Source: Streptomyces griseocarneus (GTDB lineage: Bacteria; Actinomycetota; Actinomycetes; Streptomycetales; Streptomycetaceae). Taken from it: DNA of 64,000 bases. Below, one piece after another: positions 1-9,171 of this stretch. Every line of letters begins with the position of its first letter. The first letter of the stretch is position 1. The stretch spans positions 131,877 to 195,876 of the forward strand of contig NZ_BNBL01000003.1 in assembly GCF_014655595.1 (NCBI RefSeq), in the 5' to 3' direction. The position numbers were made by a program, and so were the translations under genes. Under the pieces are notes generated by a model. It was given only the letters and a program-made list of their open reading frames with translations. It searched no databases and had not been told where the DNA came from.

Positions 1-2011
1 CCTGGCCCAGCACGTCGCCCTCGCGGCGCTGCTCGAGGTCGATGCGGGAGAGCTCGAAGCCGTCGAGGGTCGCGGCGACCGCGCCGAGCCGGGCCCGCGC
101 GGGAGACGCCTCGAACGCCTCGCTGACCAGCAGGCACAGCCCCGGGGCCGAGCCTCGGCCCACCCGGCCGCGCAGCTGGTGCAGCTGGGAGACGCCGAAC
201 CGGTCGGCGTCCATGATCACCATCACGGTGGAGTTGGGCACGTTCACGCCCACCTCGATGACGGTCGTGGCGACCAGGACGTCCACCTCGCCGGCCGCGA
301 AGCGGCGCATGACGTCGTCCTTGGCCTCGGGCTGCATCCGCCCGTGCAGCACCTCCACCCGCAGCCCGGCCAGCGGGCCGGCGGCGAGCTGCCCGGCGAC
401 GTCCAGGACCGCCAGCGGCGGCCGCCGCTCGCCCTCGGCCTCCTGGGCGGCGGTCTTCTTCCGGGCCTTGGGAGTGTCCTCCTCGTCGCCGATGCGCGGG
501 CAGACCACGTACGCCTGGTGGCCGCCCTCGACCTCCTCGCGGACCCGCTCCCAGGTCCGGGCGAGGAAGTGCGGCTTGTCCCGGGCGGGCACCACGTGGG
601 TGGCGATGGGCGAGCGGCCGGCGGGCAGCTGGTCCAGCACCGACGTCTCGAGGTCGCCGAAGACGGTCATCGCGACCGTGCGCGGGATCGGCGTCGCGGT
701 CATCACCAGCAGGTGGGGCGGCTGCTTGCCCTTCGAGCGCAGGGCGTCGCGCTGCTCGACGCCGAAGCGGTGCTGTTCGTCGACCACGACCAGGCCCAGG
801 TCGTGGAACTGGACCTTGTCCTCGATGAGGGCGTGGGTGCCGACGACGATGCCCGCCTCGCCCGTGACCAGATCCAGCAGCGCGTGCCGGCGGGCCGCCG
901 CGCCCATGGAGCCGGTGAGCAGCACCACCTTGGTGCCCTGGTCGGCGCCGCCGAGCATGCCGCCCTCGGCGAGGTCGCCCATCATCTCGGTGATCGACCG
1001 GTGGTGCTGCTGGGCGAGCACCTCGGTGGGGGCGAGCATCGCGGCCTGGCCGCCCGCGTCCACGACGCCGAGCATGGCGCGCAGGGCGACCATGGTCTTG
1101 CCCGAGCCCACTTCGCCCTGCAGCAGGCGGTGCATGGGGTGTTCGGTGGCGAGATCGTCGAAGATCTCGGCGGAGACCTTCTCCTGGCCCTCGGTGAGGG
1201 TGAAGGGCAGCCGGGCGTCGAAGGCGTCGAGCAGCCCGCCGGCGGCCGGCTTGCGCGGCACGGCCGGCAGCTGGGAGTCGGCGTGCCGGCGGCGGGCGAG
1301 GGCGACCTGCAGGACGAACGCCTCGTCCCACTTCAGCCGCTGCCGGGCGTCCTCGATGTCCGCCTTGGTGCGCGGCCGGTGGACCTTGCGGAACGCCTCG
1401 GGCAGCGGCAGCAGGCCCCGTCCCTCGCGCAGCGCGTCCGGCAGCGGGTCCACCACCTCGCCCCAGCCGGCGGCCTCCATGGAGGCCAGCACCACGTCGA
1501 GGCAGTTGGAGATCTTCCAGGACTCCATCTGCGAGCAGGCGGGGTAGAGCGGGATCAGCTGGTTGGCCCACGCCTCGACGGCGTCCGCGCCGCTGTCCTT
1601 GCCGAGCATCTCGTACGCGGGGTGGGACAGCTGCCGGACGTTGCGGAACGTGCCGACCTTGCCCGCGAACATGCCGCGGCGGCCGGGGACGAGCTCTTTC
1701 TGGTGGTGGTAGATCGACCGGCCGAAGAAGACCAGCTGCAGCCGGCCGCTGCCGTCGGACAGCGTCACCTCCAGGCGCTGGCCCCTGCCGTTGTTGAACT
1801 TGTGCACACGGGCGTCGGAGACCTGGGCGACGACGGTGACGTGCTCGTCCAGCGGCAGGTCCGCGAGACGGGTCAGCTCGCCGCGCTCGGCGTAGCGGCG
1901 CGGGTAGTGGTGCAGCAGGTCGCCGACCGTGTGCAGGTCGAGGTGCTCGGCCAGCACCTTCGCGGTGTTGCCGCCGAGCGTCTTCTTCAGAGGTTCCTGG
2001 AGCGCGGGCAC
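1..2011 (-). CDS. recG: ATP-dependent DNA helicase RecG (3' end beyond window)
   Basis: RecG remodels stalled replication forks and Holliday junctions. About 670 residues are visible, and the C-terminal part runs off the window edge. An N-terminal wedge/OB region is followed by Walker A (GEVGSGKT, about residues 299-306), the DEQH Walker B box (411-414) and the arginine-rich motif VI (QLRGRVGRG). I chose the GTG at 2011, reading V-P-A-L-Q-E-P-L; another in-frame GTG lies 15 nt upstream, and neither has a strong ribosome site. The gene starts 35 nt after the FakA-like gene on the same strand, so the two are probably co-transcribed. Confidence 0.95.
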   Translation of the reverse strand, partial: MPALQEPLKKTLGGNTAKVLAEHLDLHTVGDLLHHYPRRYAERGELTRLADLPLDEHVTVVAQVSDARVHKFNNGRGQRLEVTLSDGSGRLQLVFFGRSIYHHQKELVPGRRGMFAGKVGTFRNVRQLSHPAYEMLGKDSGADAVEAWANQLIPLYPACSQMESWKISNCLDVVLASMEAAGWGEVVDPLPDALREGRGLLPLPEAFRKVHRPRTKADIEDARQRLKWDEAFVLQVALARRRHADSQLPAVPRKPAAGGLLDAFDARLPFTLTEGQEKVSAEIFDDLATEHPMHRLLQGEVGSGKTMVALRAMLGVVDAGGQAAMLAPTEVLAQQHHRSITEMMGDLAEGGMLGGADQGTKVVLLTGSMGAAARRHALLDLVTGEAGIVVGTHALIEDKVQFHDLGLVVVDEQHRFGVEQRDALRSKGKQPPHLLVMTATPIPRTVAMTVFGDLETSVLDQLPAGRSPIATHVVPARDKPHFLARTWERVREEVEGGHQAYVVCPRIGDEEDTPKARKKTAAQEAEGERRPPLAVLDVAGQLAAGPLAGLRVEVLHGRMQPEAKDDVMRRFAAGEVDVLVATTVIEVGVNVPNSTVMVIMDADRFGVSQLHQLRGRVGRGSAPGLCLLVSEAFEASPARARLGAVAATLDGFELSRIDLEQRREGDVLGQ

Positions 2012-2046
2012 GGGTCCATTGCACACCACGCCGCTGACAACGCGGC

Positions 2047-3711
2047 CTATTCGATGCCGATGAGCAGCGGCGCGGACCGCTGTCCGCCGTGGTAGACCAC
2101 CGTGTCCACGGCCAGGTGGGCGCGGCGCACGTGCCGGCGCAGGCGGTCGGCGACGGCGTCGGGGACCCCCTCGCCGAGGACGAGGGTGACCATCTCGCCG
2201 CCCGCGGCCAGCATGCGGTCCAGCACGGTTCCGGCGGTCTCGGCGAGGTCGGTCCCGATGACGGCCACGTCGCCGTCGATCAGGCCGAGGACGTCCCCGG
2301 CCTGGCAGACGCCCGCCATGGTCCAGGACTGCCGTTCGGCGACGGTCAGCTCGGCGTAGCGGGTGGCGCCGGCGGCGGAGGTCATGGCGACGACGTCCTC
2401 GTCGAAGCGCCGGGCGTTCTCGTGGACGGCGAGGGCGGCGATGCCCTGGACCGGGGAGCGGGTGGGGATCAGGGCGACGCGTACGCCCTCGGCGCGGGCC
2501 TGCTCGGCCGCCGCGGCGGCGGTGTGCCGCAGGTCGGCGTCGTTGGGCAGCAGGACGACCTCGCGGGCGTGCGCGCGCCGGATCGCCTCGACGAGCTCCC
2601 CGCTGGCGGGCGGCTCGCCCGGCCGTACGGCCACGACCGTCGCCCCGGCCTCCGCGCACAGGCCGGCCAGTCCCTCGCCGGGGACGAGCGCGACGACGGC
2701 GCGCTGCGCGGGCTCGCGCACGCGGGTGCGCTCCTCGTCGGCCGCGCCGAAGTGGGTGATGCGGATGCGGTGCGGGCGCCCGGCGTCGATGCCCGCCTCG
2801 ACGGCGGCCCCGGCGTCGTCGACGTGCACGTGGACGTTCCACAGGCCGTCGCCGCCGACCACCACGAGCGACTCGCCCAGCGCGTCGAGCCGGGTGCGCA
2901 GGCGGGCGACGGCGGCGTCGTCGGCGTCCAGCAGGTAGATCACCTCGAAGGCCGGGCCCCCGCCCGATGGCGTGGCGTCGCCGAGGTCGGCGGGGCAGCC
3001 TTCGGCCTGCCACGCGCGCGTGGCGGGCGGCGCGGCGGCCGCCGCCTCGGGGCTCGCGGTCGCGCCGGACAGGGCGGCGGCGAGCGCCCCCAGGACCTCG
3101 ACCAGGCCCTTGCCTCCCGCGTCGACCACGCCGGCCCGGCCCAGGACCTCCAGCTGGCCGGGGGTGGCCGCGAGGGCGGTACGGGCCCTCTCGTGGGCGG
3201 CGCGGGCGACGGCGGCGGCATCCCCGCCGGCGGCCGAGGCGGCGTCGGCGGCAGCGGCGGCGACGGTCAGGACGGTGCCCTCGACGGGCCGGGCCACGCC
3301 TTCGTACGCGGACTCCACGGCGCGGCGCAGGGCCCGCCGCAGGAGCACGGCGCCGCTCTCGCGGTGGTCTTCGTCACCCGTCGCCGCGAGGACCTCGGCC
3401 ATGCCGCGCAGCAGCTGGGCGAGGATGGTGCCGGAGTTGCCGCGGGCGCCTATGAGCGCGCCGTGGGCCATGGCACGGACGGCCTCGGCGAGGCCGGGGC
3501 GGGAATCCGGGCCGGTGGTGGCGTGGCCGTCGAAGACCGCGTCGACGGCGCGGGCGGCGGATTCGACGGTCAGGTAGAGGTTGGTGCCGGTGTCGCCGTC
3601 CGCCACGGGATAGACGTTGATCGCGTCGATCTCCTCGCGGGCCCGGCCGAGCGCGTCGAGCGCGAGCGCGCACCAGGTCCGTACCGCATCGGCGTCCAGC
3701 GGGTGCGGCAC
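2047..3711 (-). CDS. DAK2/FakA-family kinase (fatty-acid kinase ATP-binding subunit-like)
   Basis: This 554-residue protein has an N-terminal DhaL/DAK2 domain. The phosphate/Mg-binding motif PVADGDTGTN sits near residue 35, and a second glycine-rich region near residue 200 contains GGKG. The C-terminal half is the DAK1-like/EDD domain seen in FakA/YloV proteins. FakA phosphorylates fatty acids held by a separate FakB (DegV) protein, for use in phospholipid synthesis; no FakB gene is nearby, so that role is inferred from the family. The GTG at 3711 is preceded by a near-perfect GAGGAGG at 6-nt spacing, so the 31 codons upstream are not used. It precedes recG, as in other streptomycetes. Confidence 0.87.
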   Translation of the reverse strand: MPHPLDADAVRTWCALALDALGRAREEIDAINVYPVADGDTGTNLYLTVESAARAVDAVFDGHATTGPDSRPGLAEAVRAMAHGALIGARGNSGTILAQLLRGMAEVLAATGDEDHRESGAVLLRRALRRAVESAYEGVARPVEGTVLTVAAAAADAASAAGGDAAAVARAAHERARTALAATPGQLEVLGRAGVVDAGGKGLVEVLGALAAALSGATASPEAAAAAPPATRAWQAEGCPADLGDATPSGGGPAFEVIYLLDADDAAVARLRTRLDALGESLVVVGGDGLWNVHVHVDDAGAAVEAGIDAGRPHRIRITHFGAADEERTRVREPAQRAVVALVPGEGLAGLCAEAGATVVAVRPGEPPASGELVEAIRRAHAREVVLLPNDADLRHTAAAAAEQARAEGVRVALIPTRSPVQGIAALAVHENARRFDEDVVAMTSAAGATRYAELTVAERQSWTMAGVCQAGDVLGLIDGDVAVIGTDLAETAGTVLDRMLAAGGEMVTLVLGEGVPDAVADRLRRHVRRAHLAVDTVVYHGGQRSAPLLIGIE

Positions 3712-3810
3712 GTGGGTCCTCCTCAAGGCTGCGGGCGGTGCTGGAGCAGAGTAGTCCGGCACGGCGTTCCGGAGGGCGGGCCGGGCGGGGTCCGGGCCGG
3801 TCATGGTAGT

Positions 3811-3840
3811 TTCGTTGTCCAGGAGCGGTCGTTGTATGCT
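3811..3840 (+). promoter_or_regulatory. possible rpmB promoter
   Basis: A TATGCT box at 3835-3840 resembles a -10 element. The best partner is a weak TTCGTT 18 nt upstream. It lies just ahead of the structured rpmB leader. Inference only. Confidence 0.35.
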
Positions 3841-3849
3841 GCTCCGGTT

Positions 3850-3910
3850 GCCTGATGAGAATCAGGCCATCCCCCTGGCAAGCCAGTCACCTACGACCCG
3901 GCACGCCGGG
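3850..3910 (+). promoter_or_regulatory. structured rpmB 5' leader (three consecutive hairpins)
   Basis: Three inverted repeats follow one another directly. First is a perfect 7-bp stem with a GAGA tetraloop (3850-3867). Second is CTGG-CAAG-CCAG (3875-3886). Third is CCCGG-CACG-CCGGG (3897-3910). They sit between the putative promoter and the rpmB start, which suggests a ribosomal-protein-type leader or an mRNA-stability element. No T-tract follows any of them, so none is a simple terminator. Confidence 0.5.
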
Positions 3911-3948
3911 ATTTCCCGTAAGTGCATCTGAAGTCTTTGGAGTGACCC

Positions 3949-4134
3949 GTGGCTGCCAACTGCGACGTCTGCGGCAAGGGGCCGGGCTTCGGCAACAACA
4001 TTTCGCACTCGCACCGCCGTACGTCCCGTCGCTGGAACCCGAACATCCAGCGCGTGCGTGCCGTGGTCGGTCGGACGCCGAAGCGCCTCAATGTCTGCAC
4101 CTCGTGCATCAAGGCCGGCAAGGTCTCGCGCTAA
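3949..4134 (+). CDS. rpmB: 50S ribosomal protein L28, zinc-ribbon type
   Basis: The 61-residue protein is a typical L28. It begins [10 protein letters not shown], has the basic SHRRTSRRW segment, and carries two CxxC pairs (C5/C8 and C50/C53). The four cysteines mark the C+ form that binds zinc. In Streptomyces a cysteine-free L28 paralogue elsewhere usually replaces it under zinc starvation. The start is GTG at 3949 with GGAG upstream. It is a single gene followed by its own terminator. Confidence 0.97.
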   Translation: MAANCDVCGKGPGFGNNISHSHRRTSRRWNPNIQRVRAVVGRTPKRLNVCTSCIKAGKVSR

Positions 4135-4167
4135 CTAGCTAGTAGCGCGGCAGCCTCGCCGCACCTT

Positions 4168-4200
4168 GAAAGCCGGTCCCCTACGGGTGGCCGGCTTTTT
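4168..4200 (+). terminator. rpmB intrinsic terminator
   Basis: An AAAGCCGG arm pairs with CCGGCTTT and is followed directly by a run of five T at 4196-4200. It lies 34 nt after the rpmB stop. Confidence 0.85.
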
Positions 4201-4269
4201 GCATGCCCGAAAAGACCTGGACGGGCCCGGAAGGGACCGAAAAGCCCCGGGAGCCCGGGGCCCGGCGGG

Positions 4270-5061
4270 TCAGCGCCGCAGCGCCCACCCGTGGTCCACC
4301 GGCCCGATCCCGCCGCCGAGCGCGAAGCCCGCAGCGATCGCTCCGGTCACGTACTCCTTGGCGGCCGCGACGGCGTCCGGCACCGGCGCCCCCTTGGCCA
4401 GGCCGGCGGCGATGGCGGAGGCCAGGGTGCAGCCGGTGCCGTGGGTGTGGCGGTTGTCGTGGCGCGGCGCGCGCAGCCAGTGCTCCTCGGTGCCGTCGGT
4501 GAGCAGGTCGACCGCGTCCCCCTCGAGGTGGCCGCCCTTGATGAGCGCCCAGCGGGGGCCGTAGGAGAGCACCGCCTCCGCCGCCGTCCGCAGATCGGCC
4601 TCGCGGGCCACCTGGACGCCCGTCAGCCAGGCGACCTCGTCCAGGTTGGGTGTGGCGACCGTCGCGGCGGGCAGCAGGCGCGTACGGACCGCCTCGAGCG
4701 CGGAGGCGGCCAGCAGGGCGTCGCCGTGCTTGGAGACGCCGACCGGGTCGACGACCACGGGGACGTGCACGCCGGCGAGCAGGCCTGCCACGGTCTCCAC
4801 CAGCTCGGCCGAGGCCAGCATGCCGGTCTTGACGGCCTGGACGCCGATGTCGTCGACGACGCTGCGGAACTGGGCCCGTACCGCTTCCGCCGGCAGTTCC
4901 CAGGCGCCCTGGACGCCCAGGGAGTTCTGGGCGGTGACGGCGGTGAGCACGCTCATGCCGTGCGTGCCGAGGGCGAGCATGGTCTTGAGGTCGGCCTGGA
5001 CGCCCGCACCGCCGCCGGAGTCGGAGCCGGCGACGGTCAGCACGCGTGGGGGTATCGGCAT
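4270..5061 (-). CDS. thiD: hydroxymethylpyrimidine/phosphomethylpyrimidine kinase
   Basis: ThiD phosphorylates HMP and then HMP-phosphate to HMP-diphosphate in thiamine synthesis. The 263-residue protein starts [20 protein letters not shown], the hallmark substrate motif of the family. It also has TAVTAQNS, the Mg/phosphate segment VVDPVG and the ribokinase-fold anion-hole signature [13 protein letters not shown]. The ATG at 5061 is 50 nt after the thiL stop on the same strand, so thiL-thiD probably form one unit. Confidence 0.95.
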   Translation of the reverse strand: MPIPPRVLTVAGSDSGGGAGVQADLKTMLALGTHGMSVLTAVTAQNSLGVQGAWELPAEAVRAQFRSVVDDIGVQAVKTGMLASAELVETVAGLLAGVHVPVVVDPVGVSKHGDALLAASALEAVRTRLLPAATVATPNLDEVAWLTGVQVAREADLRTAAEAVLSYGPRWALIKGGHLEGDAVDLLTDGTEEHWLRAPRHDNRHTHGTGCTLASAIAAGLAKGAPVPDAVAAAKEYVTGAIAAGFALGGGIGPVDHGWALRR

Positions 5062-5111
5062 GGCGCCGAATCTACCCGCCGTGCGCACGCCCCGGGCGAG
5101 GGGCGTGGGCC

Positions 5112-6083
5112 CTACTCCTCGGGCTCGAGATCCCCGAAGTGGTCCCAGCCGCCCGCCTTGTCCCAGGGCGCGCCGTCGACGGTCACCTGGGGCAGGGCGG
5201 AGGGGTTGACCACCTCGCCGATGATCTTCCAGCGGGCGGGCAGCTTCACGTCCGGCGGGAAGGTGGCGACGATGGCGTGGTCCTCTCCCCCGGTGAGCAC
5301 CCACTGCAGGGGGTCGACGCCGACGGCCTGGCCGATGTCGTACATCTGCGTGGGCACGTCGATGGCGGCCGTGCGCAGGTCGATGCGGACCTTGCTGGCC
5401 TCGGCGATGTGCCCGAGGTCGGCGATGAGGCCGTCGCTGACGTCGGTCATGGCCGTGGCGCCGAGCGCGGCGGCGGCCGGGCCCGCGTGGTACGGCGGTT
5501 CCGGGCGGCGGTGCGCCTCGACGAAGGCGCGCGGCGAGCGGAAGCCGCGCGAGAGCACGGCGAGGCCGGCCGCGGACCAGCCCAGCCAGCCGGTGACGGC
5601 GACGACGTCGCCGGCCCGGGCGCCGGAGCGGGTGACCGGCTCGTGGTTGCGCAGGTCGCCGAGGGCCGTGATGGCCACGGTGATCGTCTCGCCGCGGACC
5701 ACGTCCCCGCCGACCACGGCCGCGCCGGCGACCTGGCACTCGTCGCGGATGCCGTCCATCAGCTCGGTCGGCCAGGTGGCGGGGAGCTCGGCGGGTACGA
5801 CGAGGGCGAGCAGGACGGCCGTGGGGACGGCGCCCATGGCGGCGATGTCGGCGAGGTTCTGGGCCGCGGCCTTGCGGCCCACGTCGTAGGCCGTGGACCA
5901 GTCGCGGCGGAAGTGCCGGCCCTCCAGGAGCACGTCCGTACTGGCCACGACCCTCCGGTCGGGCGCGGCGACCACCGCGGCGTCGTCACCCGGCCCGAGA
6001 CGGACCGCCGGGGTGGTGGTGAGCCGGGAGGTCAGCTCTCTGATGAGCCCGAACTCCCCCAACTCGCCCACGGTGCCTTTCAC
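5112..6083 (-). CDS. thiL: thiamine-monophosphate kinase
   Basis: ThiL makes thiamine pyrophosphate from thiamine monophosphate with ATP. The 323-residue protein has the AIR-synthase-fold features: GEFGLI near the N-terminus, the Mg/ATP loop [29 protein letters not shown] and TDVSDGL. The GTG at 6083 follows an extended GAGGAGGAG at normal spacing; a reading frame continues upstream without a ribosome site. It is co-directional with thiD and divergent from the RAM-domain gene. Confidence 0.95.
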   Translation of the reverse strand: MKGTVGELGEFGLIRELTSRLTTTPAVRLGPGDDAAVVAAPDRRVVASTDVLLEGRHFRRDWSTAYDVGRKAAAQNLADIAAMGAVPTAVLLALVVPAELPATWPTELMDGIRDECQVAGAAVVGGDVVRGETITVAITALGDLRNHEPVTRSGARAGDVVAVTGWLGWSAAGLAVLSRGFRSPRAFVEAHRRPEPPYHAGPAAAALGATAMTDVSDGLIADLGHIAEASKVRIDLRTAAIDVPTQMYDIGQAVGVDPLQWVLTGGEDHAIVATFPPDVKLPARWKIIGEVVNPSALPQVTVDGAPWDKAGGWDHFGDLEPEE

Positions 6084-6229
6084 TGAGCTCCTCCTCGGAG
6101 TGTCGGTTGCCCTGATCGTGACGTGTTCCGCGCCGCGCAGGCCGCGCGGGTCTCCCCGCACCGTGCGACGACGCGGTACCGTGGCGTCTCTTCTCCCCAC
6201 ATGATCCTCGTAGCCGCCCTGGAGGTTCC

Positions 6230-6463
6230 GTGGTACAGGCGTACATCCTGATCCAGACCGAGGTCGGCAAGGCGTCGACCGTGGCCGAAGTCATCGGAAA
6301 GATCGAGGGAGTGATTCAGGCCGAGGACGTCACCGGGCCGTACGACGTGATCGTGCGCGCCCAGGCGGACACCGTGGACGAGCTCGGCCGGATGGTGGTC
6401 GCCAAGGTCCAGAAGGTGGAGGGCATCACCCGCACCCTGACCTGCCCGGTCGTCCATATCTAG
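6230..6463 (+). CDS. stand-alone Lrp/AsnC ligand-binding (RAM) domain protein
   Basis: This 77-residue protein matches only the C-terminal effector-binding half of Lrp/AsnC regulators. It has the ferredoxin-like alpha-beta pattern and a VTGPYDVIVRAQ core typical of the RAM domain, but no helix-turn-helix. Stand-alone RAM proteins are thought to co-assemble with full-length Lrp proteins or to sense amino acids alone; its ligand is unknown. The GTG at 6230 is preceded by GGAGG at 6221-6225. The lipoprotein gene follows 20 nt later. Confidence 0.88.
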   Translation: MVQAYILIQTEVGKASTVAEVIGKIEGVIQAEDVTGPYDVIVRAQADTVDELGRMVVAKVQKVEGITRTLTCPVVHI

Positions 6464-6483
6464 CTCCCCCGTATGCTCGGCCG

Positions 6484-6990
6484 GTGAAGACTTCGCTTCG
6501 CCGGCCCCTCGGCCTGCCCGCTCTCGCCCTGCTGTGCGCGTCCGTGGCCTGTTCGGCCCCGGACGGCAAGGCGAGCCCGGCGGTGCCCACGCCGTCGGCG
6601 CGGCAGGCCGGACTCTGCCGGGCGCTGCACGAGGAGTTGCCCGAAACCGTGGACGGCCGGAAGCGGCGTGCCACCGATCCGGTCTCCGACTTCACCGCCG
6701 TGTGGGGTGACCCGGCGATCTCGCTGCGCTGCGGGGTGGGGCGTCCCAAGATCCTTACGCCCGGCACCGAACACTACAACCCCACGGCCGATTCGGTGGA
6801 GGTCGACGGAGTCGGCTGGCTGCCCGAGAGGCAGCCGGACGGCAGCGTCCGGTGCACCACGACGCTGCGGCAGGCGTGGGTCGAGGTGACGCTGCCCAAG
6901 CAGGTGGTGGGCGACGCCGGCGACATCAGTGCGCTGACCGATCTCGCCGGCGCCGTCCGGAAGACGGTCCCTGTGGGCGTCCTGCCCTAG
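6484..6990 (+). CDS. DUF3515-family lipoprotein
   Basis: The 168-residue protein has a positively charged start, a hydrophobic segment and a lipobox ending in A-S-V-A-C at residue 23, so it is predicted to be anchored outside the membrane. The mature part holds the conserved cysteine and tryptophan pattern I associate with the actinobacterial DUF3515 family (LRCGVGRP, VGWLPE, RCTTTLR). Function is unknown. Its TAG stop shares the CTAG at 6987-6990 with the stop of the convergent ddl gene, so the two genes overlap by four bases. Confidence 0.8.
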   Translation: MKTSLRRPLGLPALALLCASVACSAPDGKASPAVPTPSARQAGLCRALHEELPETVDGRKRRATDPVSDFTAVWGDPAISLRCGVGRPKILTPGTEHYNPTADSVEVDGVGWLPERQPDGSVRCTTTLRQAWVEVTLPKQVVGDAGDISALTDLAGAVRKTVPVGVLP

Positions 6991-8135
6991 CGCAGGCCCG
7001 TGGGGCGGCGCAGGGCGGCCTGCAGGAGGCGGTCGACCAGCTCGGGGTACTCCACGCCGGTCTCCTGCCACATGCGCGGGTACATGGAGATGGGGGTGAA
7101 GCCGGGCATGGTGTTGATCTCGTTGATCACGAACTCGCCGTCCTCGGTGAGGAAGAAGTCCGCGCGGACCAGTCCCTCGCAGGAGGCCGCCTCGAAGGCC
7201 GCCACGGCCAGCTCCTGGATCCGCCGGGTCGCGTCCTCGCCGATCGGGGCGGGCACGATGCCGGAGGCGGAGTCGATGTACTTGGCCTCGAAGTCGTAGA
7301 AGTCGTGCGCGGAGACCGGGGGGATCTCGGCGGGCACGCTGGCGCGCGGGCCGTCCTCGAACTCGAGCACGCCGCACTCGATCTCGCGGCCGCGCAGCAA
7401 CGATTCGACCAGGATCTTCGGGTCGTGGCGCTGCGCCTCGGCGATGGCCTCGTCCAGGCCGGAGAGGTCGTCGACCTTGGTGATGCCCATGGAGGAGCCG
7501 GCCCGGGCGGGCTTCACGAAGAGCGGCCAGCCGTGCTCGCCGGCGAAGTCCACGATCTTCTTGCGGGCGGCGGCCGGGTCGGCCTGCCACTCACGCGGGC
7601 GGATCACCTCGTACGGGCCGACGGGCAGCCCGAAGGAGATGAAGACCCGCTTCATGTACTCCTTGTCCTGGCCGACGGCGGAGGCCAGGACGCCCGCGCC
7701 GACGTAGGGGATGCCGGCCAGCTCCAGCATGCCCTGGAGGGTGCCGTCCTCGCCGTAGGGGCCGTGCAGCACGGGGAAGACGACGTCGACCTCGCCCAGC
7801 GCCTTGGGCACGGCGCCCGGCTCGGTGTAGACGACCTCGCGGCTGGCGGGGGTGACGGGCAGCAGGACGCCGCCGTCGGCCGACTCCACGAGGTCCTCGA
7901 CGCTGGGCAGCTCGCGCCCGGCGATGGCCATCCGCTCGGGATCGTCCGCGGTCAGCGCCCAACGGCCGTCGGTGGTAATGCCGATCGGCAGCACCTCGTA
8001 CTTGGTGCGGTCGATGGCGCGCAGGACGGCGCCCGCGGTGACCACGGAGATGGCGTGTTCGGAACTGCGGCCGCCGAAGACGACCGCGACACGCGGCTTC
8101 CGGTCAGGGCTCTGGGTGGAGGTCTCGCTGCTCAT
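6987..8135 (-). CDS. ddl: D-alanine--D-alanine ligase
   Basis: This cytoplasmic ATP-grasp enzyme makes the D-Ala-D-Ala dipeptide of peptidoglycan. The 382-residue protein shows the N-terminal VFGGRSSEH motif, FPVLHGPYGEDG (residues about 115-130), the ATP-grasp segment FVKPARAGSSMGI and the metal site INEINTMPGFTP near the C-terminus. All catalytic regions appear intact. The ATG at 8135 is the first residue of the conserved M-S-S-E-T-S start. The upstream neighbour gpsA ends 34 nt before it on the same strand. Confidence 0.96.
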   Translation of the reverse strand: MSSETSTQSPDRKPRVAVVFGGRSSEHAISVVTAGAVLRAIDRTKYEVLPIGITTDGRWALTADDPERMAIAGRELPSVEDLVESADGGVLLPVTPASREVVYTEPGAVPKALGEVDVVFPVLHGPYGEDGTLQGMLELAGIPYVGAGVLASAVGQDKEYMKRVFISFGLPVGPYEVIRPREWQADPAAARKKIVDFAGEHGWPLFVKPARAGSSMGITKVDDLSGLDEAIAEAQRHDPKILVESLLRGREIECGVLEFEDGPRASVPAEIPPVSAHDFYDFEAKYIDSASGIVPAPIGEDATRRIQELAVAAFEAASCEGLVRADFFLTEDGEFVINEINTMPGFTPISMYPRMWQETGVEYPELVDRLLQAALRRPTGLR

Positions 8136-8169
8136 ATCGCGTCGAGAGTACCTGCTGGCAGCGGGTGCG

Positions 8170-9171
8170 TCAGTGCCGCTCGGCCTTGGCGCTGCGCGAC
8201 ATGAGTTCCTTGAGGGCCACCAGGGGCGGCTTGCCCTCGTGCACGATGTCCACGACGGTCTCCGTGATCGGCATGTCGACATGATGGCGTCGGGCCAGAT
8301 CGAGCACGGACTCACAGGACTTGACGCCCTCGGCGGTCTGCTTGGTGACCGCGATGGTCTCGTCGAGGGTCATGCCGCGGCCCAGGCAGGCACCGAAGGT
8401 GCGGTTGCGGGAGAGCGGCGAGGCGCAGGTGGCGACGAGGTCGCCCATGCCCGCGAGGCCGGCGAAGGTGTGCGCGTCGGCCCCCATGGCCAGGCCCAGC
8501 CGGGTCGTCTCGGCCAGGCCGCGGGTGATGAGGGAGGCCTTGGCGTTGTCGCCGAGCCCCATGCCGTCGGCGATGCCCACGGCCAGGGCGATGACGTTCT
8601 TGACGGCGCCGCCCAGTTCGCAGCCGACGACGTCGGTGTTGGTGTAGGGGCGGAAGTAGGGGGTGTGGCAGGCGGCCTGCAGGCGCTTGGCCACGGACTC
8701 GTCGCGGCAGGCCACGACGGCGGCGGCGGGCTGCCGGGCCGCGATCTCCTTGGCCAGGTTGGGGCCGGTGAGGACGGCTACGCGGTCCGGGGAGACCTTG
8801 GCGACCTCCTCGATCACCTCGCTCATCCGCTTGGCCGTGCCCAGTTCGATGCCCTTCATCAGGGACACGAGGACGGTGTCGGCCGGCAGCAGGGGCGCCC
8901 ACTCGGTGAGGTTGCCGCGCAGGGTCTGGGAGGGGACGGCGAGGACGGCGAACGCCGCGCCGTCGGCGGCCTCGGCGGGGTCGGTGGTGGCCCGCACGGC
9001 CGCGGGGAGCTCGACGCCCGGGAGGTAGTCGGGGTTGGTGCGCCCGGTGTTGACGGCGTCCACGAGGGCGGCGCGGCGGCCCCACATGGTCACCTCGCAC
9101 CCGGCGTCGGCGAGGACCATCGCGAAGGCGGTGCCCCAGGATCCGGTGCCGTAGACGGCGACGCGCGTCAC
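8170..9171 (-). CDS. gpsA: NAD(P)H-dependent glycerol-3-phosphate dehydrogenase
   Basis: GpsA reduces dihydroxyacetone phosphate to sn-glycerol 3-phosphate for phospholipid synthesis. The 333-residue protein begins with the Rossmann loop VYGTGSWGTAFA. It contains SLMKGIE, LTGPNLAKEI, the catalytic-lysine segment GGAVKNVIALAVGI and the C-terminal MADLV-like region GMGDLVATC. The GTG start overlaps the plsC stop in a four-base GTGA (9168-9171), so the two are translationally coupled. That makes sense, because PlsC uses the product pathway that GpsA feeds. Confidence 0.97.
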   Translation of the reverse strand: MTRVAVYGTGSWGTAFAMVLADAGCEVTMWGRRAALVDAVNTGRTNPDYLPGVELPAAVRATTDPAEAADGAAFAVLAVPSQTLRGNLTEWAPLLPADTVLVSLMKGIELGTAKRMSEVIEEVAKVSPDRVAVLTGPNLAKEIAARQPAAAVVACRDESVAKRLQAACHTPYFRPYTNTDVVGCELGGAVKNVIALAVGIADGMGLGDNAKASLITRGLAETTRLGLAMGADAHTFAGLAGMGDLVATCASPLSRNRTFGACLGRGMTLDETIAVTKQTAEGVKSCESVLDLARRHHVDMPITETVVDIVHEGKPPLVALKELMSRSAKAERH

